Program-made: the position numbers and the translations under genes | Shown: in pieces, positions 50,421-62,500 of the stretch | Numbering within the stretch: position 1 is the stretch's first letter | How the letters are laid out: every line of letters begins with the position of its first letter | Notes under the pieces: model-generated | Database searches by the model: none | What the model was told of the DNA's origin: nothing | The model's input: only the letters and a program-made list of their open reading frames with translations | From: Ciona intestinalis | Lineage: Eukaryota > Chordata > Ascidiacea > Phlebobranchia > Cionidae | Assembly: GCF_000224145.3 (NCBI RefSeq) | Contig: NC_020167.2 | Location: forward strand, 4,908,991-4,972,990 | DNA length: 64,000 nt | Reading direction: 5' to 3'

Positions 50421-51911
50421 ATGACAAACGTAGAAGGCCAGAACTGGTCTCAAACCCACGGATTTTCAGATACCTATATTCTTGCAGAAGAATTGGGCAA
50501 AGGGGCATTCAGTGTGGTCAAGAGATGCACCCACAGAAGTTCCAAACAGGATTACGCTGCTAAGATAATTAATACGAAAAAACTAAGCAGTAGAGATCTT
50601 CAGAAATTGGACAGGGAAGCACGAATTTGTCGACTACTGAAGCACACCAATATTGTGAGGCTCCATGCAAGTATTCCAGAAGAGGGGCTCCATTTTCTAG
50701 TCTTTGACTTGGTAACAGGGGGTGAGTTGTTCGAGGACATTGTAGCCCGCGAATACTACAGTGAAGCTGATGCCAGTCATTGCATGCAGCAGGTTTTAGA
50801 GGCAGTTTATCATTGTCATAAATCGGGTGTGATTCATCGTGATTTAAAGCCTGAAAACTTGCTCCTGGCAAGCAAAGAAAAAGGTGCTCTCGTGAAATTA
50901 GCTGACTTTGGCTTGGCTATTGAAGTCAATGATGATCAGCCTGCATGGTATGGTTTTGCTGGCACACCGGGGTATTTGTCACCTGAGGTTTTACGAAAGG
51001 AACCTTATGGCAAACCTGTTGATCTCTGGGCGTGTGGTGTAATCCTGTACATCCTCTTGGTTGGCTACCCTCCTTTTTGGGATGACGACCAGAACCGATT
51101 GTACGCTCAGATAAAAGATGGTGCTTACGATTTTCCGTCACCAGAATGGGATACTGTCACAAAAGAAGCAAAGGATCTCATTAACCAGATGCTTAGCACT
51201 AAAACAAGCGATCGAATCACAGCCAGCGATGCTTTGCGCAACCCATGGATTTGCCAGCGTGACAGAGTGGCTTCACACATCCACAGGCAGGACACTGTGG
51301 ATTGCTTGAAGACGTTCAATGCAAGGAGAAAGTTAAAGGGAGCCATTATCACCACCATGTTAGCAACCCGCAACTTTTCTCGCAGTTCTATGTCCAGGAA
51401 CAAGGAATCAAACAAAGAACCGCAAGCCCAGTCCACAGTTGTACGTGCCAACAGTGCTGTTCTCAAACCCACTGGCGAAAATGGCTTAGATTTAACAGCA
51501 GAAGAAATCAAGGCGAAGAAGTTGGAAGTCTTCCATGCAACAGAACAGCTCATGCAGTCGATAAATTCGCGAAACTTCGCTGCTTATTCTCGATTTTGCT
51601 CGAACGACTTCACCTGCTTTGATCCACTTTCTATGGGAAATCTTATGCATGGAAACGATTTTCAAAAATACTACTTCGAGACTGCACCAAAGAGTGAACA
51701 CCTGAGGAAGAGTTCCATCCTTAATCCACATATCGTTTTGCTGGGTGGCGATGTCGCATACATTGCGTACATTTGCCTTACCCAGTACATCGATGGCTCT
51801 GGAAAGCCTGTGTCCGTCCAAACCGAGGAGACGAGAATCTGGAATAAAGTTGAGGGCTCATGGAGGAACAGCCACCTGCATCGCTCGGAAAGCGTGACAG
51901 CACGAAAGTAG
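50421..51911 (+). CDS. CAMK2: Intronless calcium/calmodulin-dependent protein kinase II, 496 aa
   Basis: A single uninterrupted frame covers kinase (about 19-277), autoregulatory segment (about 283-320), short linker and hub/association domain (about 360-490). Visible: GKGAFSVV, catalytic K48, [21 protein letters not shown]292 in [10 protein letters not shown] corresponds to the autophosphorylation site T286 of mammalian CaMKII-alpha, and T311/T312 to T305/T306. The calmodulin-binding [10 protein letters not shown] is intact. The methionine at mammalian 281 (redox activation) is Ile287 here. Neighbours have 17 or more introns, so absence of introns suggests a retrogene; strong conservation argues that it is functional. 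Whether a second, intron-containing CAMK2 exists cannot be seen here. Confidence 0.96.
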   Translation: MTNVEGQNWSQTHGFSDTYILAEELGKGAFSVVKRCTHRSSKQDYAAKIINTKKLSSRDLQKLDREARICRLLKHTNIVRLHASIPEEGLHFLVFDLVTGGELFEDIVAREYYSEADASHCMQQVLEAVYHCHKSGVIHRDLKPENLLLASKEKGALVKLADFGLAIEVNDDQPAWYGFAGTPGYLSPEVLRKEPYGKPVDLWACGVILYILLVGYPPFWDDDQNRLYAQIKDGAYDFPSPEWDTVTKEAKDLINQMLSTKTSDRITASDALRNPWICQRDRVASHIHRQDTVDCLKTFNARRKLKGAIITTMLATRNFSRSSMSRNKESNKEPQAQSTVVRANSAVLKPTGENGLDLTAEEIKAKKLEVFHATEQLMQSINSRNFAAYSRFCSNDFTCFDPLSMGNLMHGNDFQKYYFETAPKSEHLRKSSILNPHIVLLGGDVAYIAYICLTQYIDGSGKPVSVQTEETRIWNKVEGSWRNSHLHRSESVTARK

Positions 51912-53517
51912 CTTCTATCACCAGCAAAAGCAGACATTTTTAACAACTATGTTTTCTAAGATCTACTTCAGGCATCTGCTGTCACGGAGAACCCTGATGC
52001 GCTTATGTAAAAATGACATTAATGCCAATGAACTATTTTGCGGAGTGGTTATGCCCTATATAGGCATCTGTTCTGATTTTATTGAAGTTTTTGAAAAAAA
52101 GTTTTGCGTGTTTTGAACTTTCATCCAAAGAGTGACTCTATTAAAATCCGATTAAATTCATTTTTTGCATACCCAAGGTTTAACTATTTATAGGTGTTTT
52201 TTTGTTTTTTTTCAATACCGATCCTACTCCAAAGTTAGTAGTGCACTTCTTGCATGTATTCTTTAGTCTGTAGAATGTACAGTTAGCCAAAAAACTTTTC
52301 TGTTTTGTCTGTGTGTAAAATTAGCTCAACCGAATTATTTACAATTGTTTCTATGTGAAAACTATCATAACCTCCATCACAAGCAAACGAATGGAATATA
52401 GTTTCGTTGATAATTAGTTACATGTAATGAGATTTGTAATTGTTGTGTTGTGTCCATGTTTATAAAAGTTAAATCTTTTTTTTAAAGATTTTAAAATTCT
52501 AAGCAAAAAATGATAATCGAATGTTTAATACTCACTGTAATTAACAAATTAATGCAGATGTACAGTAAAAGTTTAATGCAGTTATATTAACAATGTCTCC
52601 AACTTTATTCAGTACATGATGAAGAATAATGTACATGAACAGATTCTTCATTAACCCGTTTTAAATTGCTGCACTGGTTTAATGAAATCAATTGAAACAG
52701 GGTCTTAGATTCTTACTTTATAAATCATTTTTGTCTTTGTACTCTGCAAACATAATTTGCTGCTGTCTCCCATCACTCAGTAGCTTGGCAGTAGTAGTAT
52801 TGTGCTGGTTTAATTAATTCATTAATATTAATAGGTTGAAGCATTGTTTTTACTTAATGCGTGGTGATTAAACTTGTAAATTATGGAAAAAATTATCTTT
52901 TTTTATTGTATTCCCAATATATAACCATCTAGCTTAAATAGAAATGCTGCGCAATGTAACGATAATTGCAATCATTTATTTTCTGTACACGCACTATTGT
53001 AGTGAGATTCATCAATTTCATTGTATATCTTGTAATTCTTCCAACTAGTTCTTTGACGTGCGGTAAAACTAAGACATAAATATTTGGCATGACATAACAG
53101 TTTAGTCGTCTTTATAAAGGTTTTACACACAGACTTTTATCTCTAAACTTCCTTTCTTAAACCAGTAGTTGCATGGTCTGTATATGTGCAGCACTCTAAT
53201 ACATCACACTTAAATTATAACTAATCTAATGCTCAAGCAAACTAAGCTGATATGATTAGGCAGTCTATTAAAAGTAGGGGCTTGTTGTACGCCTATGTAA
53301 CTCCTGTACCTCTGCCATGACAGGCCCCTGGTCTATATGATCGCTTCTATATTAAGACCAATATGTCATTGCCTTGGGATGTATGGTTTTCAGTTCTATT
53401 CAAACATGCCGAATTTGTAATTGTTTTGTGTACTTGTCTTCGCATGCTAGGTGGGGACAGTAGGTTAACAAATAATTCAATGCTGAACTGTATAGTGAAA
53501 TAAGAAAAAAACACAAG
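51912..53517 (+). other. CaMKII 3'UTR and DHX36 upstream region
   Basis: AT-rich, with no coding pattern on either strand. No AATAAA was found after the CaMKII stop; an ATTAAA variant lies at 52867-52872. The last few dozen bases before 53518 end in an A-rich leader (AAGAAAAAAACACAAG) directly before the DHX36 ATG. No promoter element could be named. Confidence 0.4.
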
Positions 53518-56500
53518 ATGCATTCTGGTTACAGAGGAAGAGCTCGAGGTTCCCAAGGAGGCCGCGGCTCAAGAGGCAGAAGTAGATTGTGCTATTTTCA
53601 TTACTATGCTAATTATAAAACTCTGGTTGTGTTATAGGCCATGGTCGGTACAACAGAGACAGCAATGGTAGTTCTGGTGCAAATGATGCTGCAGGATCAG
53701 GTATATATGACCTATATACCTCAAAGCATATCGAACAACGCTGTTTTTTAAGATATAGAATCCTGTTATGTATGATTTTTGTACCAATTCACTTTTGTAC
53801 GGTTAAGGGTTTGTTATAGGTTAACAAATAAATCAAAAGATGACTAATATACCCAATAACATATCTAACAACCCCTGTATTTTAAGATATAGCATCTTTT
53901 ATGTATGATTTTTGTACCAATTCACTTTTGTAGGCCGTCGGGGAAATTCTCGGGGTGGCAATCGTGGTGGGGGTGGAGATAGACCACCTCCATGGTTAAA
54001 GGGACGAGATATTGGTATGTGGTATGCCAGTAGGAGCAAGAATCAGCAAAAAAGTTATGAAAAACAAAATGTAAGTCTCCAACTTTATGTACTTATTTGT
54101 AAATTTGTTTCTAGTTGTATTGCTTTTTAACTTTGAAGCTTGCATTGTATCTGTTGGTCTAAAGCAAGGTTTCTGTGGTTTCTGCGTCACGACTACAAAG
54201 TAATTCTTACTCAGCAGGAAGTTAAGTGAAAAGAATGTTTGTTTGCTGGTTTTAGTGTTTTATGTGCTTCCCTTTTAATATTCCTTCAGTTCTTTGTCAA
54301 ACGCAGTGTATTTGCACCGCACACACTTTTAGCTTGTGTGTATGGCCTCAGCGGCTCTTTTGCAGCAGACATGGTAAATCCATTTTTCACGCTTATGATG
54401 GCTATTAATTATTAATTGCAGTATTTTTAAAAAGATTTCAAGATCGAATTGCTCACTGTACAAAGTCATTGACATTAAGGCATTTACTTAATTAAGTGAC
54501 ACCAGCGGCTTTGATATCTCTTAAAACAATAATCCCAATAGAATATTTCTATTTTAATATTTGCGGACCTTTTTTAGTGTGGAACAGTTCATATGAATCA
54601 AAATCAAATGCGGGATGCCCACCAAGCACTGAATGATGCAACAGATACAAACAGGTCAGTTTTGTGTTGCCCTCTTTATAGTTAATCGTTAACTCTCATA
54701 TTTCTGGAACAAATTGAAAATCCTAATGTAAAATTTTTAATTAAAGGCCAGGATATGAAGCCGATGACACGGTTCCAGCAACAGAGCAGGCAAGTAGCGC
54801 ACTACTCACTTTAAATTACACTTCCTTTTATAATATAAACACCCTGAAGCTGCTTAAGTAATTATTTAATATTAAAGCGAGATTGTGTTTAGTGTTTACA
54901 TATGTCAAACACCTACTGCCGATTTACAATGAACACATTACGCTTACCAGGCTTTAAATATCTAAACAGGTCAATGGATTTAACATCACGTCTGGATTTG
55001 TGGCCCCTGCTCAAGATAGAGACAGTGAGTGTTGTACAGATAAATGTCAACAACAGTACATAATGTAAATAATACATGCCTCTCAGGATATGGCTGGTTT
55101 TCTGATGCGTCTCAAAACCACAAAATGCTTTTAAATGAAGATTTAATGAATGATTTGGACAAACCGCGCTCAAAATCCCATTCACAGATGCTTGAATTTA
55201 GAAAGAAATTACCGACATACAAAATGAGAAAGGTGAGCATACAATCATGTTTCTTAGCTTGCTTCTGGCAAACAACTCGCTATAATGACATCATTTCCCC
55301 TTGAAAAACCTATTTCTGGGAAAGTAATTGACATTATAACATGTCGCCTTTGCAGGAGCTGATGGACATGATTAAGTCAAGTCAAGTTGTTGTGGTCAGT
55401 GGAGAGACTGGCTGTGGAAAGACTACTCAGGTTCTATTTATAGCTCAATACTCAACTATAAATAGAATATTAAAGTCAACGACTGCTATGCATAAGTGCT
55501 CTTGATAAACAGAGTGGAAACGATTCAAAATGCTTTGTTTTGTTTGTTTTTATTGTCATCTATTATTGTACTGTGTTATTGTATGTGTTATGATTCCTTC
55601 GGTTATTTTGTTTCCTTACATTTTCAGCTGCCACAATTTATTCTAGATGATGCTATTAGTTCTGGTCGCGGTTTGTCGTGCAAAATCGTGTGCACCCAAC
55701 CGAGAAGGATTTCCGCAATTTCGGTATTGATTTTACCCCTTGCAGTAATGAATGCCATTAAAAAAACGCCACTGCCAAACCAAGGCTTAAAAAATGTCAC
55801 ATATATAATATATATAAAAGATGTGACACAGTCTATGGGCTTTAAACATATCTGCTTAGTGTAACTCTCAAACAAACAACAAGCCTTGCCCATTATATTA
55901 CAAATTGAATGATAAATTAGGCACAAGGTTGCGGTGTATGGTGCGGTGTATGGTGCGGTGTATGGTGCGGTATTAATAGCAGCTCTATTATTAGTCTGCA
56001 ACCAAACTAAGGGCAAGAGACATAACATGTACCTTAAGGTATTTTAAATTTAAGTTGACAAATTGGCTTAAGCAGGTTATAATTCCTTTTGGTTGTTATA
56101 GTATTTCACCAAAATAATGTTTATAAATGTAAAACAATAATGACTAGAAAATGTTGAAAAAAAGATGTTCTATTTTACAATATTGCTTAATTTATATTAC
56201 ACTTAACAGTGATTCGCAATCATAAATATGCTTAAAATACTTTCTTTAAAAAACAACTAATATATAAGTTTTATAATGTGGATGCTTCATAGGTTGCAGA
56301 GAGAGTGGCAAAAGAGAGAGGTGAAGAGTGTGGTGGTAGTGGCAGTTGTGGTTATCAAATCAGACTCCAAGCCAAATTCCCACGACAACAAGCTTCCATG
56401 TTGTATTGCACAACTGGTATTTTAATTCAGGTGATCGTTTTGTTGCAGTTTGAACAATTTTTTATGAATTTTAATTTTTTTTTTTCGATTTGTTGCAATA

Positions 56501-59500
56501 ACTGTTTTTATTACTGCTAGCGGGTATGTGTGTACTGCAGTGCATAATTAGAGGGTGTATGAATAATTCACCATCCTTAAAAGGTTTGAAAAATATTGAT
56601 AGATTTTTATCTGACAACAGAGACGGAATTTGGTTCTGAAATTACAGCGCAACGAAAAAGTTTCCACTGATTACTCATATAAAGCATAACCTCGTATGTC
56701 ATAAAGCCAGCTAACTAGGCCTATGATGGCCCAACATTACATTCACGTCTTGTTGAAACATTAGCTTAAAAAGATACAGTGTCAAGATATGTCATTGTAA
56801 TTGATGGTGGTGATGATCTGATAAGATCCTCTTCCTCTTCAGTGGATGCAGTCTGATCCAAGCCTGTCCTCAATCTCCCATATTGTTCTCGACGAAATTC
56901 ACGAACGGGATTTGTTGTCCGATTTTATCATCACAATTGTTAAACGATTGCTTGCCAAGAGGTGTTATTATTATACATTTATTAAAATCAATATTTTTGA
57001 TTTTGTGTTTTTTGGCTTGTTAACATGGTAGTTTTAAATATTACTGTTTGTTAGGTTCAAATTTTACTCATTATAAGTGTTAGCATTATGTATTATAATA
57101 GCAGAAAAATTAGTAAAGTACGCCTGCAATTCATATATAAACGCATACATTTATTGTTTAAAGTAAAAAGTAAATATTTATTTTAAAATGATTTTTAATA
57201 TTTGTAAATAAACTTTACTGTTATTAAGTTACCTTTTTATATTTTTTTTTACTATAATCTAAAATTATTTGATTCAGAAAAGATTTGAAAGTTATACTTA
57301 TGAGTGCTACTTTGAATGCCGATACATTTTCAAGCTATTTCAACTTCTGTCCATCCATCAACATTCCTGGATTCACTTATGCTGTACAGGAGTATTATCT
57401 TGAAGAGGTCGTAAAAATGACAAAGTAAGACCCTGGCAGCTTATTGATTTCAAAACAAAACAATATTGATTAGAAATGAAAACAATATTGATCACACCAT
57501 GGGGCCCGGTGTGTGTTTTTTTTTCGGGAAACTTATTGATTGATTAATGCCCGTAACTGACTGTTTATTTTGCCAGGTTTTAATGTATGTTTATAACAGC
57601 CTTTGTGCTACATGCTCGCTGCGGCAGAATTCCAGATAATGAAATATTTATCACCCCCCCAAACCTCCAAGGCGTGTGAAACGCGCCGCGTAATGTTGAC
57701 AACTCCGTCTGGTGTTTTTTACCAAAATAAATGCAGCAGAAAAATAGAGAAAATGCCGAACACAGTCATTTTTTACCAAAAAATTGTGTATTTATATGAC
57801 CAAAAATGTTAATAATTTTAATGTACATGCCCTAAGCTACCAAAATAAATGCAGCAGAAAAATAGAGAAAATGCCGAACACAGTCATTTTTTACCAAAAA
57901 ATTGTGTATTTATATGACCAAAAATGTTAATAATTTTAATGTACATGCCCTAAGCTCCGTCAGTCTTGGCCCTAAATGATAAACACAGTCAATTTCAGCT
58001 TTTTACCCCAAAACAACTGTATTTATATGCCCAAATATGTTAATGTACGTGCCCTAAGCTCCGTCACTAAGTCTTGGCCTTGTAAACTTAGGTTCCAGCC
58101 CTCTGAGGACGTGTATTACTCCCTGAAGAGGTTGCAAATGAAGTACGACCGTCTCATCATGAGGAGGTTAGACTTTACAGAGAAGAAGAAACTCCAGGAG
58201 GAGCGCGAAGATTACCAGAAAGAGTTATTAGCTTATGAAGTTGAACTTGCCAACAAAAAGTGAGAAAGAAACAAAATTTAACACCATTGTTTGTCTATAA
58301 AAATTTTTTCAGCTGTATGTTTCTTTTGTAAAAAATTAAATTAAAAAAATGTAAAATATTTATTTATAAATAAATATTTTTACAACTTTTTTTCATAAAA
58401 TATAAAATTGTAAAATTTTTATTTTTTAGTTTTTCTCAACATGACAGCCATGCGATATGTGCACTGGATGCTTACCTGCAGCAAAAGCTCGATTTTGACC
58501 TGATAATCGCCACTGTTAAGCACATAATCCTTAATCCTGCATACTCAAGTACAGGAGGAGCAATGCTATTGTTTCTTCCAGGGTGGAGCGATATAAAGCA
58601 ACTACATCAGATGATCAGTAATGACAGATTTTTTCAACCTAGTAAGTTAACAATACACATATATATATTATGTATAGATATATTATATATATACCCAAAT
58701 TAGAGAAGTCTACAATCAGACACCTAAAAAATAGTTTTGGTTAAAAAACAAAAATTTTAGGTAAAAAGTAATGGCAGAATTTTCAAACTAGCTAGTTTGC
58801 AAAATTTATAAACCAAATTTAGATAAATTTACAATAAAAAAACCTTAAAAAATAGTTATGGTTGAACAAAAAAAGTCTGAAAAAAAAATGCTTTTAGTTT
58901 TATAAACTAAAAATTTTTTACATCTTAAATAATTTCCTTTTAAATTTGCGTTAAATTTTACATTATTTTTTAGCTAAATTTAGAATAGGTACATCATTTT
59001 TTAGATAAATTTTGTTTGATTTTGCATCAATTTTTAGTTTAAATTTGTGGTATTGATTTATGATCTAAATTATTTTTTAGGTAAATTTCGAATATTACCT
59101 CTGCATTCCATGGTGCCATCAAGCAACCAACAGCAGGTGTTTGACAGGCCACCTGTCGGTGTTACTAAAATCGTTATAGCAACCAATATTGCAGAAACGA
59201 GGTAATTATAAATAAATTATTGCTGACAGAAAAATCTGAATCGAAAACAGTCCATCTGGAAAATTAATTTTTTAGACCTGTTTTACCTAAAAACAGTGAC
59301 CTGAACGGGGCGTTGAACCATCAGGGCAAATATATTAATTTCAGAGCTGTGTTTTACCGTAATTGTTTTTGTCAGTCAATAAATTTTTGTGGTTAGTGTG
59401 GCTTAGGGTGTGTGGTGGGGAAATTTTATGATTCCCGTACAGTATCGTGATTGTGGTTTTGGCATATTTCTAAATATCACGTATTAGAATGAAATGTAGA

Positions 59501-62500
59501 GAATTAATATAGAGAATTTAACGTATATTTTATCAAGTACTCATAAGAAAAATGAAAGAGACTGAAATATAAGTTGAAAGTAATTTATTATTGAAAAATC
59601 AAACATTTTGATATTAGTTTATTGGAAATGGCTGCATGTTACATTTATGCATTTTATTATATTCTAACTTCTAAAGGTGGCTGTACACAGTAGCCGGCAT
59701 GCGAATTGGCCTGCGAAGTCGTATGCAAACCCATTACCGTTCCGCATGCGGCACCGAAATCTGGACAAAACAGACAAAACGGACGAATATTAGATACTGT
59801 GTACAGCCACCTTAAGAAGGGATTTTTCATTCAAAATATAAAATAACTTGTTGATTGCCAAAAAGGATTTATAAATCTTAGACAAGTGCATGTTAAAGCA
59901 CAGTGACAATAAAATTCAGTCTAAATACGAGTTCAAAAAACAGTCTAAATACGAGTTCATTTCCAAAAAGGTTTTGATAAGATGATTTAATACATGATTA
60001 TGATAAAACACAAACAGCACGCAATGTAATATCCCCAACTTTTTCTGCAGCATTACAATTGATGATATTGTGCACGTTATTGACTGCGGGAAAATTAAAA
60101 TCCGAAAATTTGAAGCCGGTAAAAATATCAGCTCGCTTAATGCTGAGTGGTTGACGAGGGCAAACGCTAAGCAACGTAAAGGAAGAGCTGGGAGGTTTGT
60201 TTATATTTATGTGTTGTTGTAACTTGTTTATTTTCTAAAATAATGCCTGTGGCATCCATAAAGGTTTTTTATCATAAAAATAATTTCTGCATTGTTTGTT
60301 TTGTAAATAATGCCTGTGGCATCTATAAGGGACTTGTTTTATCATTAAGGTGTTTGTATTTGTTTACGAGATTATTTGTTTTAGTTGGAGGTATCTTTAG
60401 ATACAGAGTGTCAGCAAAGTAAACACGCTCGCATTTATAACAAATTCCGTACAGTGCTGTTGTATAAGAGGATTCTATATAATGAAATATTAATCACGTC
60501 CAAAATACTATGACACTCGTATGCGTGTACAATCATTTTCTTCTTTGTTCTGCGATACGTATGTATGTATGTCTTATTCAAGATTAAAGCAGTTTTCCGT
60601 TTAACATAAGCATAGCTCTTCTTATTACATAAAGTTAATTTTAATTATGCAACAACGGTCTGTGAACCTGCGTACTAAAATCCGCGGTCTGTGAATTTGC
60701 GTACTAAAATTGGCAATAGTTGTTTGAAGGTCACATGGGAGCAATATATCCGCGTGCTCTTACATGCAAATTATCTTATGCTGTAATGGGAGATTTTAAT
60801 GTTTTAAAAAAGAAATTTAAATTTCCAGTAGGCTTATCCTGTATTTGTATAAGAGGTAATATCTTAAAAAAGATAACATTTTATTCCATTGTATAGTACT
60901 GTGGGGTAAGATAGAACACTTTTAGCACGTAGTATTCAAATATCCTGATTATGTTTTAAACAGTCAGCAACATTATATGGGAGTCGTCAGGATACAACTT
61001 TAAAAATATTAAATGTTTTTTGTTTACTTAATAAGACGAGAAAATAGAATAAAAAGGTGTCCTGTCTTCCCCACCCTACCACAAATGGGATGAGAAAATA
61101 GAATAAAAGTGTGTCCCATCTTACCCCACCCTACTATATATAAATTGAATTTAAATAATACAAAAAGGAAAAAATTGATTTACTTGACATACCTAAACAT
61201 CCATAGTTCTACTTCCTTGATCTCAATTTCCCATGGGTGCTAGATTTTAAATGGATCAATTATTTACATCAAGTTTAAATTAGAATATCTGTCGTTCTGT
61301 CTGATGTTCCTCACCGTGTCTAATGCTCATAATTAAACTTAATGCAATGTTAATTAAAAAGCCGCTTATTTCTCTAAGGAAATGGTCCTTCAAAGCAAGT
61401 AAAGTAATAGGTGGGAACTGGAAAATTTTAGCAGTTTTTGTGGTAAACTCTCCACACTAAGTGGTGTAGTATGCTCAATCTAAATTAGGAAATTGATAAT
61501 ACCACTATAGCTTTTCTCTGTACAAAAAATATTTCTTAAAAAAACAAGTATGGTAAATTTGTAATATAATATTCTTTTAAAAAAAGTATGGTAAACTGTT
61601 AATATATTGAAAAAGTCAGCAATTTCTGTGGTAAATTCTCTACACCAAGTGTTGTATGCACAATCTATGAATCTAAATTCAAAACTTGATTAAAATTTAA
61701 TCAGCCTGTCACTCTGCCAACAGCTTAGACACCAAGTGCACTCGTCTGTCAACAAATTAATTCAATTTCAATCTTGCCAAGCTATAAATAAAGTTTCGCT
61801 CAATAAATATAGTTTAAAAATAATCGCAATTCAATGCTGATAATATTCAGTGTTTCGCGGGTTAAGAAAATTAAATGCTTAGAAGTTGAAAAGAAAAAAT
61901 TAAAGCAAATATTTAAGTTAGGAAGATAGGTAAAAATGTAATTAACTGTTTAACCTAATTATGCATAAATAACCATATAATATACGGTTCACAACACTAA
62001 CTGACAGTTATAGGCTTAAAATCTTGTAAAAAAAACATTTGAAAAAAATTGTAAAAAAAACATTTGAAATAAATAATATTTTGACTTAGCCACAGTGATA
62101 TAGGCTTGAAATCTTAAATTGTAAAAAAAACATTTGAAATAAATAATATTTTGACTTTGTCATGGTGATAATGCTTTATAAATATTTAATGTAATGCTCA
62201 TTGAGTGATGTAACAGCTTGTGTTTAATTCAGTATTGCTACGCGCACATTAACCGTGCATTTATAAGCACTTGTCAAGCCCTGTACATAAATACAATATT
62301 AATTTTTTAAATCCAATACATTGCATGAAAATGTTTCAACTTAATTTGGAATAATATAATGAATAATACGCATGAATAAATATTAATCAAATTTTCCTAA
62401 GATAAAAGTGGCCTTAATCCCATGTCGCGAGTAATATATAATAATGGAAATAAAAATTAGCAGTAAAACAACAGCCATTACGAGTAAAAATACATAGAAA

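Noticed and set aside
50569..51946. Several open frames on the minus strand within the CaMKII region
   Set aside because: They are antisense shadows of a strongly conserved kinase and show no family features.
55496..55864. 122-codon open frame as a separate gene
   Set aside because: It only reads through DHX36 exon 9 and the flanking intron; the exon with motif Ia explains the coding signal.
60760..60785. Octamer ATGCAAAT as an enhancer motif
   Set aside because: A single short motif in an AT-rich intron is expected by chance.
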